34,996 nucleotides of DNA, taken from IMG/VR virus record IMGVR_UViG_3300049595_000805, positions 1 to 34,996 of that record; one strand, given 5' to 3'. Below are positions 21,544 through 30,964 of this stretch, one piece after another. The translations under genes were made by a program, and so were the position numbers. Positions within the stretch are counted from its first letter, which is position 1, and every line of letters begins with the position of its first letter. Below the pieces are notes generated by a model. That model was given only the letters and a program-made list of their open reading frames with translations. It searched no databases and had not been told where the DNA came from. Origin of the DNA: a virus.

Positions 21544-22281
21544 TTAACGGGTCAGTCTTACTTTTGCCGGACCAACCGTGCCATCTGCTTTTTTAACGTT
21601 TTGAAGGATGATAATGTCCCCAACCTTTGCGCCTGCGGATTTGGCTGCGGCCTCGTCGGCATAGGATGGGATTTCTGCTTGTTGCGCTGGTGCCTGCTGG
21701 GCTTGCGGCTGTTGTGCCTGTTGGGCTGGCTGTGCTGGTTGTGGTTTTGTGACAGGCGGAACACCGTAAGAAGATGGCATTGTTTCTGATGTCATGGATT
21801 GCGCTCCAAAACCGGCACGCATATATTTTTCCTGCTGCTCCTTAATCCTTGCGTCAATTTCAGACATTTGCTCTGTATAAGGTTTTGTGATTGGAAGAAT
21901 ATCTAGTCCAGGTCTTACATTTCCTTTATTTATTTCAGATCCTATTTTCGCTCTTTCGGCATTTAGTTTTTCCATTTCAACTTCAGCTTTAGCCATCTGG
22001 GTCTTGTATTTTTCCATCTTCAAATTTTGATCCATCATCCAGTTGGCTTCCTGCTGTTGTTTCCATGCCTGTTTTTGCTCTGGACTTAAAGCTCGAAAAT
22101 CAATCATTTCACCGCCAACATCAATCTTGAAATTTTCATAAGGCATCACTTGTCTTGATGCCTCATACTCCCTTGCCATTCTGTCTTCTTGGTATCGACG
22201 AAGTTGCTCCTCCTGTAATGATTGGGTCATTTCCCGCGCTCTTTTGGTTTCCGGTCCCTCGATATTGAATTGAAACGGCAT
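21544..22281 (-). CDS. Structural/internal virion protein with coiled coil and PQ-rich linker
   Basis: A 245-residue protein. A long charged coiled coil runs over about residues 10-130, followed by a low-complexity Pro/Gln/Ala linker (PVTKPQPAQPAQQAQQPQAQ) and a short C-terminal beta domain with VGDIIILQNV. The linker suggests a flexible arm. AAGGAGAGTTT precedes the ATG. It lies in the internal-virion gene group, so it is probably carried in the capsid. I recognise no family. Confidence 0.7.
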   Translation of the reverse strand: MPFQFNIEGPETKRAREMTQSLQEEQLRRYQEDRMAREYEASRQVMPYENFKIDVGGEMIDFRALSPEQKQAWKQQQEANWMMDQNLKMEKYKTQMAKAEVEMEKLNAERAKIGSEINKGNVRPGLDILPITKPYTEQMSEIDARIKEQQEKYMRAGFGAQSMTSETMPSSYGVPPVTKPQPAQPAQQAQQPQAQQAPAQQAEIPSYADEAAAKSAGAKVGDIIILQNVKKADGTVGPAKVRLTR

Positions 22282-22290
22282 AAACTCTCC

Positions 22291-23838
22291 TTACTTGCTG
22301 AAGCTGAAACTCGGAATAAGTCCGCTAATTCCGCTAAGAATCGAGCCAAATTGCTGTGCGCCGGTCGGCTGGGATGCGACAGCACGAGTATAGGCTCCGT
22401 AGGTTTGGGCCTGATAGTCAGACATTGTTCCGTAGATGTTGGCTGCATTGCCAGCAAGCTGTACTGGAATTTCTGGATTTGCAGCTTGATAAAACTGCTG
22501 CGGCATACCCTGAGTCTGGAACTGCCCAGGCAGGGGTTGATTGGCCTGAATGTACTGTTGCGCCGCAAGGTTCTGTTGGCCGAGCCGTTGCTGGGCCAAG
22601 TTGGCAAGCGAAGGTCCACCAGCCAGAAAGCCGGAAGCCGCGCCCAGGCGTTGCTGGGTCAAGCCCTCGCGAAGCGCAAGGTCACGAGCGGCTGCGCCAC
22701 CGGTCGTTTCTCCGGAAGCCAGGAACTGCTGCGCCGCCCCGTAACGCGCAAGCTTGCGTTGTTCCCCGGCGGCACCGATCTGCGCCGCTTCCTGCACTGC
22801 CGGTCCAAGGCCGAAGATGTTGCCACGGGCGGTCTGGGCGGCACGCACGGCCTGCTCATATCCACGCCTTTCCTCGGCTCCCAAGGTCGAGCCAAGGCGA
22901 AGCTGGTTAAGTGCTTCCTGTTCGATGGTGTTGCGAAGTTGCTCCGTCTGCGGAGTCGTTGTTGCAGGCAACTCCTCGGTCGCAAGCTGACGATAGCGTT
23001 GCCCAAGACCGACTGCTGTCTTGTATGCCTCTGGGTCAATTTGCTTTAGCTGATCTCCGGCACGTTCCTCCGGCAACTTGATAAACTCGCGGAACGCCGT
23101 GATCTCTTTAAGTCCTTCCGCATCGGTCGGAGTAATTGGCTTAAAATCTGTGATCTGCTGTCCGGCCTTGGTGACTGCGCCCTGAACGCTGGCAAGGTCT
23201 GATTTTAACTGCTCAATAGAAACTTTTGCCGAAGTGCGTCTTGGGTCTCCTGTCGGTAACCCTTCAAAAAGCTGATTAGCCGCATCAAGTCTGGATTGAA
23301 TACCGGCAATCTGGGAGTTTCCATCTTCAACAATTCGGTTAAGTCGGCCAAGACGGGTTGCGTTGTAATCGTCAACGATCTGCTGGTCGGAGACCTGAAA
23401 GTTTAGTCGGGATGAAAGATCGGATGCTCCATAGTTCCTTCCAGCACCCAATTGGTTGATTGCTTGGTTCAAATCTGCTCCTCCACCACCGCGACGAACA
23501 CCTCCAGTAAGACCAGCGATCTGGTCTGCAAGCGCGGAATATTGACGTTCTTTAGAAAGCTCTGATTCGTACTTATCTTTTAATTTTCTTGTCTCTTCCT
23601 CGGCATTTTTAATTTTTTCTTGCTGTTGTTTGGCTTGCGCGTTTTGTGCTTGTATGAGGCTTGTGTATGGATATTCTGAATAATCTTTTGATGCTTTTTC
23701 TGCCTGTTGAGCAGCACCATCTCTTCTCAAAATATAAAAATTACTCCATGGAGCCTCTACAATTTGACCGTCTTCATCTATCTTATATCCTGCTCTTACA
23801 TTGTATCCCCTTGTTCTGTATGCGTTAGCGCGTGACAT
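22291..23838 (-). CDS. Internal virion protein, helical
   Basis: A 515-residue protein, largely helical and coiled-coil (about 60-120 and 150-330), with an alanine/glutamine-rich C-terminal region and a hydrophobic end (QQFGSILSGISGLIPSFSFS). It resembles the middle-sized internal proteins of podoviruses, which form the ejectosome. Position between the 183-residue and 245-residue virion proteins supports that. The 5' quarter of the gene is AT-richer than the rest. There is no obvious enzyme motif. Confidence 0.72.
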   Translation of the reverse strand: MSRANAYRTRGYNVRAGYKIDEDGQIVEAPWSNFYILRRDGAAQQAEKASKDYSEYPYTSLIQAQNAQAKQQQEKIKNAEEETRKLKDKYESELSKERQYSALADQIAGLTGGVRRGGGGADLNQAINQLGAGRNYGASDLSSRLNFQVSDQQIVDDYNATRLGRLNRIVEDGNSQIAGIQSRLDAANQLFEGLPTGDPRRTSAKVSIEQLKSDLASVQGAVTKAGQQITDFKPITPTDAEGLKEITAFREFIKLPEERAGDQLKQIDPEAYKTAVGLGQRYRQLATEELPATTTPQTEQLRNTIEQEALNQLRLGSTLGAEERRGYEQAVRAAQTARGNIFGLGPAVQEAAQIGAAGEQRKLARYGAAQQFLASGETTGGAAARDLALREGLTQQRLGAASGFLAGGPSLANLAQQRLGQQNLAAQQYIQANQPLPGQFQTQGMPQQFYQAANPEIPVQLAGNAANIYGTMSDYQAQTYGAYTRAVASQPTGAQQFGSILSGISGLIPSFSFSK

Positions 23839-23839
23839 A

Positions 23840-24391
23840 CTAAATCTTCCCAGCCCTAAATTTTGCTGTCGTCTTCTTCTGGGCTTCTACGTTACGCGCC
23901 AACACATCGCCAATCTCGGTGGTATAGGCAGGCGCACCGATCTGCGGGGCAATGCCTCCGGTGTAATTGACCGGAGCCACGCCGCCGCCGTAGGCAACCA
24001 TTGGCTCCACACTTGCAAACGGGCTAACGCCATAGGTGCGCTCGAACTGGCGGGTAAGCTGACTTCCCAACCCACGATTCAATGCAAAGGCTTCCGGGCT
24101 ATACTCGTACTGCCGACGAAGCGTTTCCATCGTGCGTTGCGGTCCGTACTGCCTCTCAAGCTGGAGGCCGGTCTGAACCTGGGCAAGCTGGTCGGCTGCG
24201 GAAAGCTGGCGTTCCAACTGACGCTGTTCGGGCATATACTTGATCCGAAGGGCGTTTTCCAAAGCCGCAATGTCTGGAGCCTTCTCAACGTAGGTTTCCA
24301 GCGAGGATCGGTAGAAAAGGGAATTGGCCTGCGCCGCCTTTAGGGGGTCGGGAGGAGGAGGGGGTGCTGGGATGGATGGTCCGCCGCCCAT
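23840..24391 (-). CDS. Internal virion protein, small (GGGP and proline-start type)
   Basis: A 183-residue protein with the N-terminus MGGGPSIPAPPPPPDPLKAA, a start often seen in small internal virion proteins of podoviruses, then a helical segment (about 60-110) and a glycine-rich beta-type C-terminal half. It occupies the T7 gp14-like position upstream of two larger internal proteins. The stop and the next gene follow in one base, while its own ATG overlaps the previous stop as TAATG. The exact role is inferred. Confidence 0.72.
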   Translation of the reverse strand: MGGGPSIPAPPPPPDPLKAAQANSLFYRSSLETYVEKAPDIAALENALRIKYMPEQRQLERQLSAADQLAQVQTGLQLERQYGPQRTMETLRRQYEYSPEAFALNRGLGSQLTRQFERTYGVSPFASVEPMVAYGGGVAPVNYTGGIAPQIGAPAYTTEIGDVLARNVEAQKKTTAKFRAGKI

Positions 24392-24780
24392 TAGTTTAGT
24401 GCCTTTCGCATAAAATTGTAGTAGTCATACTCCTTATATGTGCCGTTACGCTTGAAGGTGATCCTCCTGCGCGGACCGAATCTATCCCAAAGGATACTCA
24501 GCAGGCACTTTAGAGCCTTGCGACTCAAGGCGTTACTTTTACCATCAATCGAGGTCACGGTCAAGTCCACGAACACACTCTCTCCAGCTTCGTCATGTTC
24601 ATAAGGCTCAGGGGCTTCCATGCCCTTAATGCACCTGGCAATGGCTACCCCGGCCACCTCATCGCCATCCTTGGCTACCCCAACCAGGCCACGCTCGGAG
24701 TGCCAGTTAAACCATTCCCTAAAGGTTGGCCAGGTTGATTCCGGCACGCCGGAAGCCTCGATAAACTCTACCGCCGTCAC
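24391..24780 (-). CDS. GNAT-like acetyltransferase domain protein
   Basis: A 129-residue protein with the strand-helix order of a GNAT fold: LVGVAKDGDEVAGVAIARCI, SVFVDLTVTS, a helix SRKALKCLLSILWDRFGPRR and a C-terminal EYDYYNFMRKAL. The R/Q-x-x-G-x-G/A acetyl-CoA loop is not clear, so the enzyme may be degenerate or a structural relative. Similar small proteins occur between tail tubular and internal virion genes in podoviruses. ATG overlaps the preceding stop (ATGA-type, four bases). Confidence 0.65.
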   Translation of the reverse strand: MTAVEFIEASGVPESTWPTFREWFNWHSERGLVGVAKDGDEVAGVAIARCIKGMEAPEPYEHDEAGESVFVDLTVTSIDGKSNALSRKALKCLLSILWDRFGPRRRITFKRNGTYKEYDYYNFMRKALN

Positions 24781-26630
24781 GATATGTTCTTCTGCACCTC
24801 AATGGTGTCTGGATTAGCCGCAGCCGTAATCTGGCGAATGGCGAGCTTGTTGGCCGCACTGGTGATCTTGATATTCAACAAACGCCATTTCTGGTACGCT
24901 CGTAGGTCGCTGGCAATCCTTTTCTTGACCGAGGAAGGCAACTGCGCTGGCAGGGTAAATGGAAGTGTAAGAGCCGCGCTGGATGGGTTAAGATTGGGCT
25001 GAACGTCAATATCGCCAACGTCAATATCCCGCTGGATGGAAATGGTCGTGTCGGTTGAAAATGAGTCGTCAAACACCACCTCAAAATGGCTGCCGTGCTT
25101 TTCGGCAAAGGGATCGCCAAAGTCAAAGTCCTTTGTTCGGACGTAGGATTGGTAGTCAACGCCAGCGTCTTGATAATCTGCGGATGTTACCTGAGAAGGA
25201 TTCTTGTGTCCGTTGTATCTCAAGATCACGCCGTTGGTTGCCTTGCCTAAAGCACGCACGCCTTCGCCGTCAAAGTTGCTTAAAGTAAACTGCATGACTT
25301 GCGGAGACCAAGTTCCCTCAAACGCCCCAAGAACGGTGTTATACACCAAGAGCGTGTCGTTGTAATCGTTGGCCTCGGTTGGAATGGCCAGGAAGTAGCG
25401 GTTGTCGTAAAACAAGGCAGAAGCGATCCCGATCTCTGCCGTGTTGATGGACTGAATTACATCCTTGACCACCTCTGAAATTGGCAAACCAACCGAAGTA
25501 AAGTCGTCGGCAGCCGACCGAACCAGCGACCGCACGCCATCATCGGCAAGGAAAAAGATGTCGGAACTGACCTGTACGGCTGTCTGTTCGGCAACGCATC
25601 CAACGTTGTTTGAGATAAGCTCAACCGTCCAATCCGCCCCGGATGTGGCATCCGGCGGGATTGTAACCTGAAAGATTCGGCGTTTCTTGAAAACAATGAT
25701 TCGATTCTGGTAGTACTGGACAATGGCCGTGATTTCATCGCCATCGTCGGCATTTACAATAATTGAGTTTGACGCATCCCAAATGGAGGCATCCAGAATG
25801 TCGGATGCGTAAAGCGTATTGCGCCCAGTGCCGGAGCCTACCGCAAACAGGCGGTTGCCGGTGTTAATAAGCAGACGCAAGTTTTGAGGAGGCGGACTAA
25901 CAGTTGCCGTTGCCGTTGCCCCAGAGCCATCGCCAATGATTGTCACCGTGGGTGTGGCCGAGTACCCAGATCCGCCGTCAACCACAACCACGCCGGTAAC
26001 GGCTCCTCCGGCCACCGTGGTTGTCAGCGTGGGCAAAGATCCGCCCCAGCTTGGCCCGGTCACAATGGCGGTCGCACTGGTGTAGTTCGACCCACCGGTC
26101 GTGACCGTAATCGCCCTTACTTTGCCACCCTGCCTTTGGGCAATCTGACCATCCCAATAAAAAAGGTCTCCGTTGGCATCGGCCATGTACATCTTGTCGT
26201 TGAACTGCGCCATTGAAATCTTAACGTCGATGTCTTCCGAAAATCCGTCCGCCCAGAATTGCACCTCGCTTCCGAAAGTGCGGTTGACCTGACTCCAAGT
26301 TTCGTCCGCCGGGTGGAGGTCAGCGTTGCCGTTGGAGTCAATCGTGTAAAGCCTGCCCTGTGTTACCGTGACAACCTGTTCGTACTGCGCCGTGTCAAAA
26401 AAGCGAAAGCCTCCAATTGATCCAAGCGCGCTTGTGGCCGTGGAGCAAAATGCATCTGCACCCAAGCGAGTCTCAAGACTCCCCTTGGGAGACAGGGTCA
26501 TGTTGTACATCTCCTGCACCTGATTGGCAGCAAGCAGGTCTGATTGCAGACCGCTGGCCTGACCACCCGCAAAACTGCGGATGCCGTCAAACGCCAGAAG
26601 GTCGTCGAGGTTGTCCGAGTAGTATGGCAT
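24777..26630 (-). CDS. Tail tubular protein B-like (short tail)
   Basis: A 617-residue beta-rich protein. Its N-terminal region (ASGLQSDLLAANQVQEMYNM, LSPKGSLETRLGADAF) is the usual opening of phage tail/stabilisation proteins of this class. A beta-propeller-like pattern follows (ALGSIGGFRFFDTAQYEQVV, then RLYTIDSNG). Residues about 180-250 hold an inserted glycine-rich repeat module (GGSNYTSATAIV and GGSGYSATPTVTIIGDGSG). It follows the tail tubular A-like gene as TAATG. It would form the nozzle of the short tail. It is shorter than T7 gp12. Confidence 0.8.
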   Translation of the reverse strand: MPYYSDNLDDLLAFDGIRSFAGGQASGLQSDLLAANQVQEMYNMTLSPKGSLETRLGADAFCSTATSALGSIGGFRFFDTAQYEQVVTVTQGRLYTIDSNGNADLHPADETWSQVNRTFGSEVQFWADGFSEDIDVKISMAQFNDKMYMADANGDLFYWDGQIAQRQGGKVRAITVTTGGSNYTSATAIVTGPSWGGSLPTLTTTVAGGAVTGVVVVDGGSGYSATPTVTIIGDGSGATATATVSPPPQNLRLLINTGNRLFAVGSGTGRNTLYASDILDASIWDASNSIIVNADDGDEITAIVQYYQNRIIVFKKRRIFQVTIPPDATSGADWTVELISNNVGCVAEQTAVQVSSDIFFLADDGVRSLVRSAADDFTSVGLPISEVVKDVIQSINTAEIGIASALFYDNRYFLAIPTEANDYNDTLLVYNTVLGAFEGTWSPQVMQFTLSNFDGEGVRALGKATNGVILRYNGHKNPSQVTSADYQDAGVDYQSYVRTKDFDFGDPFAEKHGSHFEVVFDDSFSTDTTISIQRDIDVGDIDVQPNLNPSSAALTLPFTLPAQLPSSVKKRIASDLRAYQKWRLLNIKITSAANKLAIRQITAAANPDTIEVQKNIS

Positions 26631-27328
26631 TAGGAGGCGGTGATTTCTTCGGTGGTTAGGTCGCCCAAGCTGGACGGCGTGATCTGCTTGATCCCACCAA
26701 CCTGGCTCAGTTCGTAGTTAGCCATCGCCGCAAGGTCGGCATTGGCGGTCTGAACGACCGACTGAGCCTTGGCGTACTGCCGTTCACGTTCGAGCGCGTC
26801 CGCATGGGTCAGGGAAAGAACGACCTGATGGACGTGCGGAAGGCGAAGCTCGTCATCCAACGCCTGCGTGGTCGGCGGGAAATCAACAATGATGTTGGTG
26901 CGGGTAAGGCACTTCAGTTTTTCCACAACTCGCAGGCTTATCGTCCCAGCAGTTTCCAATCGCGGATACAGATCAAGCTGTGCAACTCCGCTCGTATTCC
27001 TGCCAGTAAAGTGATACAGCACCGGAGTACCCGTGCGGGTGTCTTCGAGCAGATCAGCGTCTTGGCTGATGATGGTGGCAAGGTCGATGGGTTCAACTTC
27101 GGATTGGTCATAGGATACGGAGAGCGGTGTCTCCACGTTGGTTCCAAGTGTAATGGTGCGGTTGGTTCCGACCGAGTAGGTGGAACTGGTGACAGTCTCG
27201 CGCCAAGGTGCAAAGTTCCAGACCCGGCGGTAAGCCAAGCTTGCGGCTTTCTGGAGGAAGGTCAGCGTTTCGGAGTCGGTCTTTCCGACCTTCTCACCGG
27301 CGTATTGGGCTATTTCAGACAGGGTCAT
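26630..27328 (-). CDS. Tail tubular protein A-like (head-tail connector)
   Basis: A 232-residue protein with an N-terminal helix of the gp11 class (LSEIAQYAGEKVGKTDSETL), a beta middle (RTITLGTNVETPLSVSYDQS) and a C-terminal helical region (QVVLSLTHADALERERQYAK). It fits the adaptor ring between portal and tail. Its gene order (tail tubular A then B) is that of T7-like and related podoviruses. It overlaps the preceding small gene by 14 bases. Confidence 0.78.
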   Translation of the reverse strand: MTLSEIAQYAGEKVGKTDSETLTFLQKAASLAYRRVWNFAPWRETVTSSTYSVGTNRTITLGTNVETPLSVSYDQSEVEPIDLATIISQDADLLEDTRTGTPVLYHFTGRNTSGVAQLDLYPRLETAGTISLRVVEKLKCLTRTNIIVDFPPTTQALDDELRLPHVHQVVLSLTHADALERERQYAKAQSVVQTANADLAAMANYELSQVGGIKQITPSSLGDLTTEEITAS

Positions 27329-27590
27329 TTACTGGCTCCTCGGTGGTGGATTCGGGTTGCGGGATCGGTTCGGTGTTGAAACGCTCGTACACCTCGCCAT
27401 CCACCTCCTCAGTATACGCGCCTGTAACCCTTTCGCCAGCGGGTACGCTGGCTGGGTGGTATGGCTTAACTCCGACCTGGGCAAGTTGTTCCTTGCTCCA
27501 GCACCAGAAGATGCTGGCCGGATGGTTGACATCTTCGATGCGGATGCCTTGGGGTTGGCGGATGATGTTATTGGTTGATGTGATCCACAT
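27315..27590 (-). CDS. Small tail-associated protein
   Basis: A 91-residue protein from ATG 27590 after an AGGAGACCAT site. It begins MWITSTNNIIRQPQGIRIED and has a SKEQLAQVGVKPYHP segment, then a proline/glutamate-rich tail. The LxxxGVxxY pattern followed by a variable acidic tail is common in small phage proteins between fibre and tail genes, possibly fibre-assembly or decoration proteins. A longer frame overlaps the fibre gene and was rejected. The function is not established. Confidence 0.65.
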   Translation of the reverse strand: MWITSTNNIIRQPQGIRIEDVNHPASIFWCWSKEQLAQVGVKPYHPASVPAGERVTGAYTEEVDGEVYERFNTEPIPQPESTTEEPVNDPV

Positions 27591-27598
27591 ATGGTCTC

Positions 27599-29992
27599 CT
27601 ATCTTGCTCTGGCGTATTTGAAAGGTGATTCGGCGAAGGCGGCGAAGATATAAGTTCCTCCAGATGTATTCCAAGCCGCATCAGTTCTTCGTATCTTAAA
27701 TCCATTTGATGTTACATCACCCCATCCAGTATATGTACCGTCTGCCTGTGAACTATTGGGTAAAAGTCCTAGTTTAGTCGCATTAAATGAATCTCTTGCA
27801 GTGTCAAAAATATACCAATCTCCAGTGCTACTACTCATTTTTACCATCACCCATCTCGGCCTAAACCCGCACCACACAAACGGACCGTCTGCCGACCCGT
27901 TGCCGGTGTAGCTTCCGAACTTTGAGTAGCCTTCGATTTCGGAGAAGCAGTAGGCGATGTATGTAACAGTATTTGCATTTGTGTCGCCTGCCGTTCCTAC
28001 AGAAAATACGGATGATGTTGGTGCGGTATTACTCCAAGGAGCAATAGATGTGTCGGTTGCGTTTGTAAGATTAAGGTAAAGTCTTCCAGTTGCACCGATT
28101 GAAGCATGGTAAACGTCCCAATTATCTCCAGCCCTGCTCCTAGATTTTACAACCATCATTTTTGGTGAAGATCCGAGTCCGTGACCAATAGTTGCACCAG
28201 CAGTTCCGTTTCCAGTATAGCTTACAATGCTAAACCCAGCCTGAGGATTTGTCCTAATGGTGCTGGTGATTGAACCGGATGTGTTGGTCGAGTTAGCTGA
28301 ACCTGCGTCCCAAGACCAAGCGACATATTGCGTTCCGCTTGTGTTGACCAAGCTGCTTGTGCCAATAGTGAATCCAGCAGAATCAAATGCCGTAAGGCCA
28401 CTTGAACTAGTAACTTCAGATCCTGTCGTATTGCTTGAAAGTTGAGCCTGCGCTCCTCGCACAATGTCGTAAAGCGCGTGATCGGTTGTCGTACCGCGAT
28501 TCTTAATCCACACCAGATCCGGGCTGAAGCCAAGGCTGGAGATGGCATTGGATGCGCCGGTGCCGGTGTAGGCCAAGGCATCCATATACTTGCTTGGCTT
28601 TTGGATCGTCGGCTGGGTTAGGTTCTGGGTGCAGAGAGCCTTGAGGCCGGAAGGGGCGGCGTAGGCGAATGGGCGTTGGCCGAAGTTACAATTAACAACA
28701 CCCTCACCCTGAATAAATGCAGTCCATTGAGATCCGGCAATGTCTGTAAATGCAGTTCCTTGTGAAGATCCGTTTTTGTAAAAAATAAGCGTCCCTGCGT
28801 CAATGTCAGCAGCAAGTCCAATTACATCATTTGCTGTATACGAAGAACCATATGATGTTGCGGTTGCCCCAGAAACCTTGTTCCCAGTTGCATTGTATCC
28901 TCTATATGGAGTGTCATTTACAGTTCCAATTTTATATTGCGCTGAAGCAATTCCAACTACAAGTCCAGCGGCTTCAACGCTGCCTATATTGTATTCCCAA
29001 TAATACTTTCCAGATCCAACAAACATGGTTCCCCTTATCCTTGAATTTCCGCTATCGGCACTCTTTGAATATCTTAAATTTCCATCTGTAAGCGTGAATC
29101 CGCTTGATCCTGCGGCAAAATCAATAGCTGAAAGCGTGCAATAGTTTCCGCGTACATTACCGCCTACTCCAGTATCCGTCCCATAATTAGATGGTGAATC
29201 AACAAGGCTGTCGTTGCCTGTGCCTGCGGTGACGGAGAAATTATTCGGAGTCCAGTTGTTGCCGTTGGGGCTGGAGTCCTTGCCAAGTGTGGTTGCGGTT
29301 ATTCCGCTGTTGTCTGCGAACTTCAAGTAAAACCCATTTGTGCCATACGTCCCGCTAAACGTCTTGGCTTTCCAGCGACCAGTAATCGCATCGGTTTCGC
29401 CGAAGCTGGATGGGGTTAGGGCTTGGCCGTCAATGAAGTTGATTTCGGTGAGGTAGCCATTAAAAAATACTGACGGAGTGATATAGGCTCCAATGGAGTG
29501 AGACACCGAATCATTGATGTTTAGATCGGCATTTTGTGACGGATATGTTTCAGTTGAAAAAGATGTGACTTGAGATCCATTGATATATAATTTTGCCCTG
29601 TTTGAGCTTGTTGCCTGCGTTGTGTCAATAGAAACAACAATATGATACCAAGCAGATGGATCTCTTAAAACCTGTGTTGTCACAAGGTTTAATACGGTAG
29701 CTCCGCTTAAATTGCTAAATATATTAAGTGTTTCGCTTGAGGAAGGATAAAATTGTATGTTTGTTTGGTTGCTTGAATTAGAAGCTCCATTAAACAAGTA
29801 TTGGTTTGACCCAAATCCGCTGCGCTTTACCCACCCGCTCCAAGTCCATGTTTTTCTATTCCCAGCACTTGCAGGAGTCCTACTCAAATACGCCGAATCA
29901 GCAGAATTAAACCGCAAACTCCGCTCGATGCGGTAGGTGTCGGAGTCGCCCCTAGCCCCAAAGAAGCCGGTCGGATGGACGGGCCAAGGCAT
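27599..29992 (-). CDS. Tail fibre / receptor-binding protein with LamG and SPRY-type domains
   Basis: A 797-residue beta-sandwich protein. The first 200 residues (FNSADSAYLSRTPASAGNRK, TWTWSGWVKRSGFGSNQYLF, YLTEINFIDGQALTPSSFGE) form a concanavalin/LamG-like lectin domain. A SPRY-type region follows at about 300-450 (GSGKYYWEYNIG, GLAADIDAGTLIFYKNGS). The C-terminal third has repeated YTGNGTAGATIGHGLGSSPK and YTGNGSADGPFVWCGFRPRW units of a phage-specific family. It should bind glycans or surface polymers. The DNA alternates between AT-rich and GC-rich blocks, suggesting exchange of segments. Confidence 0.85.
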   Translation of the reverse strand: MPWPVHPTGFFGARGDSDTYRIERSLRFNSADSAYLSRTPASAGNRKTWTWSGWVKRSGFGSNQYLFNGASNSSNQTNIQFYPSSSETLNIFSNLSGATVLNLVTTQVLRDPSAWYHIVVSIDTTQATSSNRAKLYINGSQVTSFSTETYPSQNADLNINDSVSHSIGAYITPSVFFNGYLTEINFIDGQALTPSSFGETDAITGRWKAKTFSGTYGTNGFYLKFADNSGITATTLGKDSSPNGNNWTPNNFSVTAGTGNDSLVDSPSNYGTDTGVGGNVRGNYCTLSAIDFAAGSSGFTLTDGNLRYSKSADSGNSRIRGTMFVGSGKYYWEYNIGSVEAAGLVVGIASAQYKIGTVNDTPYRGYNATGNKVSGATATSYGSSYTANDVIGLAADIDAGTLIFYKNGSSQGTAFTDIAGSQWTAFIQGEGVVNCNFGQRPFAYAAPSGLKALCTQNLTQPTIQKPSKYMDALAYTGTGASNAISSLGFSPDLVWIKNRGTTTDHALYDIVRGAQAQLSSNTTGSEVTSSSGLTAFDSAGFTIGTSSLVNTSGTQYVAWSWDAGSANSTNTSGSITSTIRTNPQAGFSIVSYTGNGTAGATIGHGLGSSPKMMVVKSRSRAGDNWDVYHASIGATGRLYLNLTNATDTSIAPWSNTAPTSSVFSVGTAGDTNANTVTYIAYCFSEIEGYSKFGSYTGNGSADGPFVWCGFRPRWVMVKMSSSTGDWYIFDTARDSFNATKLGLLPNSSQADGTYTGWGDVTSNGFKIRRTDAAWNTSGGTYIFAAFAESPFKYARAR

Positions 29993-29997
29993 AGGGG

Positions 29998-30963
29998 TTA
30001 GGAGAAGTCTTGGCTGGTTACGCCGTAGAGTACGGTGCCGTTGGAAACGAAGGCTAGAACGTCAACGTCAGCGGAGCCGGTTGACAGGACAGGCGCGGAG
30101 CCGCCGGGGAATTTGTAGGCCGTGCTGAAGGAAAGAGTGTTATTTCCAGCCGTGCCTTGCGTGACGACCAGCATATAGGTTGCGCCGTCAACCGGGTTGG
30201 TCGGGGTGCTTAGGGTTGAGTTGGTGGTAACTTCCAGCTTTGCAACTTGATTAGCGGACAGATCCCACGCAATCGTGCTTCCTGTGCTGATCGTAAGGCT
30301 GGTAGCGTTGAAGTTGTGGGTAGCAGTATATTCCTGCGCCGTGTTAACCACGGCCACCCTAGTTCCAACCGTTGCAGAACCAGTGCTGATGGTCAAATCC
30401 CCTGTGAGCGTTGTTGATAGGTTTGAAATTGTTCCAGTGGTAGAATTAAAGGTTGTAACCGTTCCTTGGCTAAAAATAGCGGAACCAGAAGATATATTGG
30501 CCGTGCTGGCCGTAAGTGTCTGAACGGTTCCATTTGTGATATTGGCTGCTGTCGAAGTTGTGGTACCGGCTGTCAAAGTAGGAATAGTCGCCACCGTGGA
30601 GGTGGTCGTCCCAGCAGTCAGGCTTGGAATCGTGCCGGTCGTGATCGAGGCATTGGTGGAAACAATCCGAGTGCCAGTGGATGTGCCGTAGGAAATGTTA
30701 TTGATATTGGCGTTGGTGTAGGTGCTGATCGTCAACGCATCCTCGAACAACTCGTTGACCGTAACGGCGCGAGGGGCGTCATTTGCGGTCAAATCCGCAT
30801 CGGCAATCAATAGCTCGTCGCCGGAGCCAACCGAAGTGAGATTGGTCTGGTCTGTGATTAACGCCTGGTAGATGTCCGTGCCGTCAATCAGGTTGTGCAG
30901 CCCGGCGGCAGTCACCGTGCCATTGGTGGCAAAGGTCTGGGAGCGATTGAATTTAATAGCCAT
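29998..30963 (-). CDS. Beta-repeat fibre protein (Thr/Ser-rich)
   Basis: A 321-residue protein, low in aromatic residues and rich in Thr and Ser, with repeated TAGTTTST and ITNGTVQTLTAST-like units (about 100-190) and a beta C-terminal domain (about 230-321: NPVDGATYMLVVTQGTAGNN). It looks like a beta-helical or triple-beta fibre shaft with a tip. Its N-terminal MAIKFNRSQTFATNGTVTAA could anchor to the virion. It lies between two other fibre genes. The terminal domain resembles those of other phage fibres, but the receptor is unknown. Confidence 0.78.
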   Translation of the reverse strand: MAIKFNRSQTFATNGTVTAAGLHNLIDGTDIYQALITDQTNLTSVGSGDELLIADADLTANDAPRAVTVNELFEDALTISTYTNANINNISYGTSTGTRIVSTNASITTGTIPSLTAGTTTSTVATIPTLTAGTTTSTAANITNGTVQTLTASTANISSGSAIFSQGTVTTFNSTTGTISNLSTTLTGDLTISTGSATVGTRVAVVNTAQEYTATHNFNATSLTISTGSTIAWDLSANQVAKLEVTTNSTLSTPTNPVDGATYMLVVTQGTAGNNTLSFSTAYKFPGGSAPVLSTGSADVDVLAFVSNGTVLYGVTSQDFS

Positions 30964-30964
30964 A

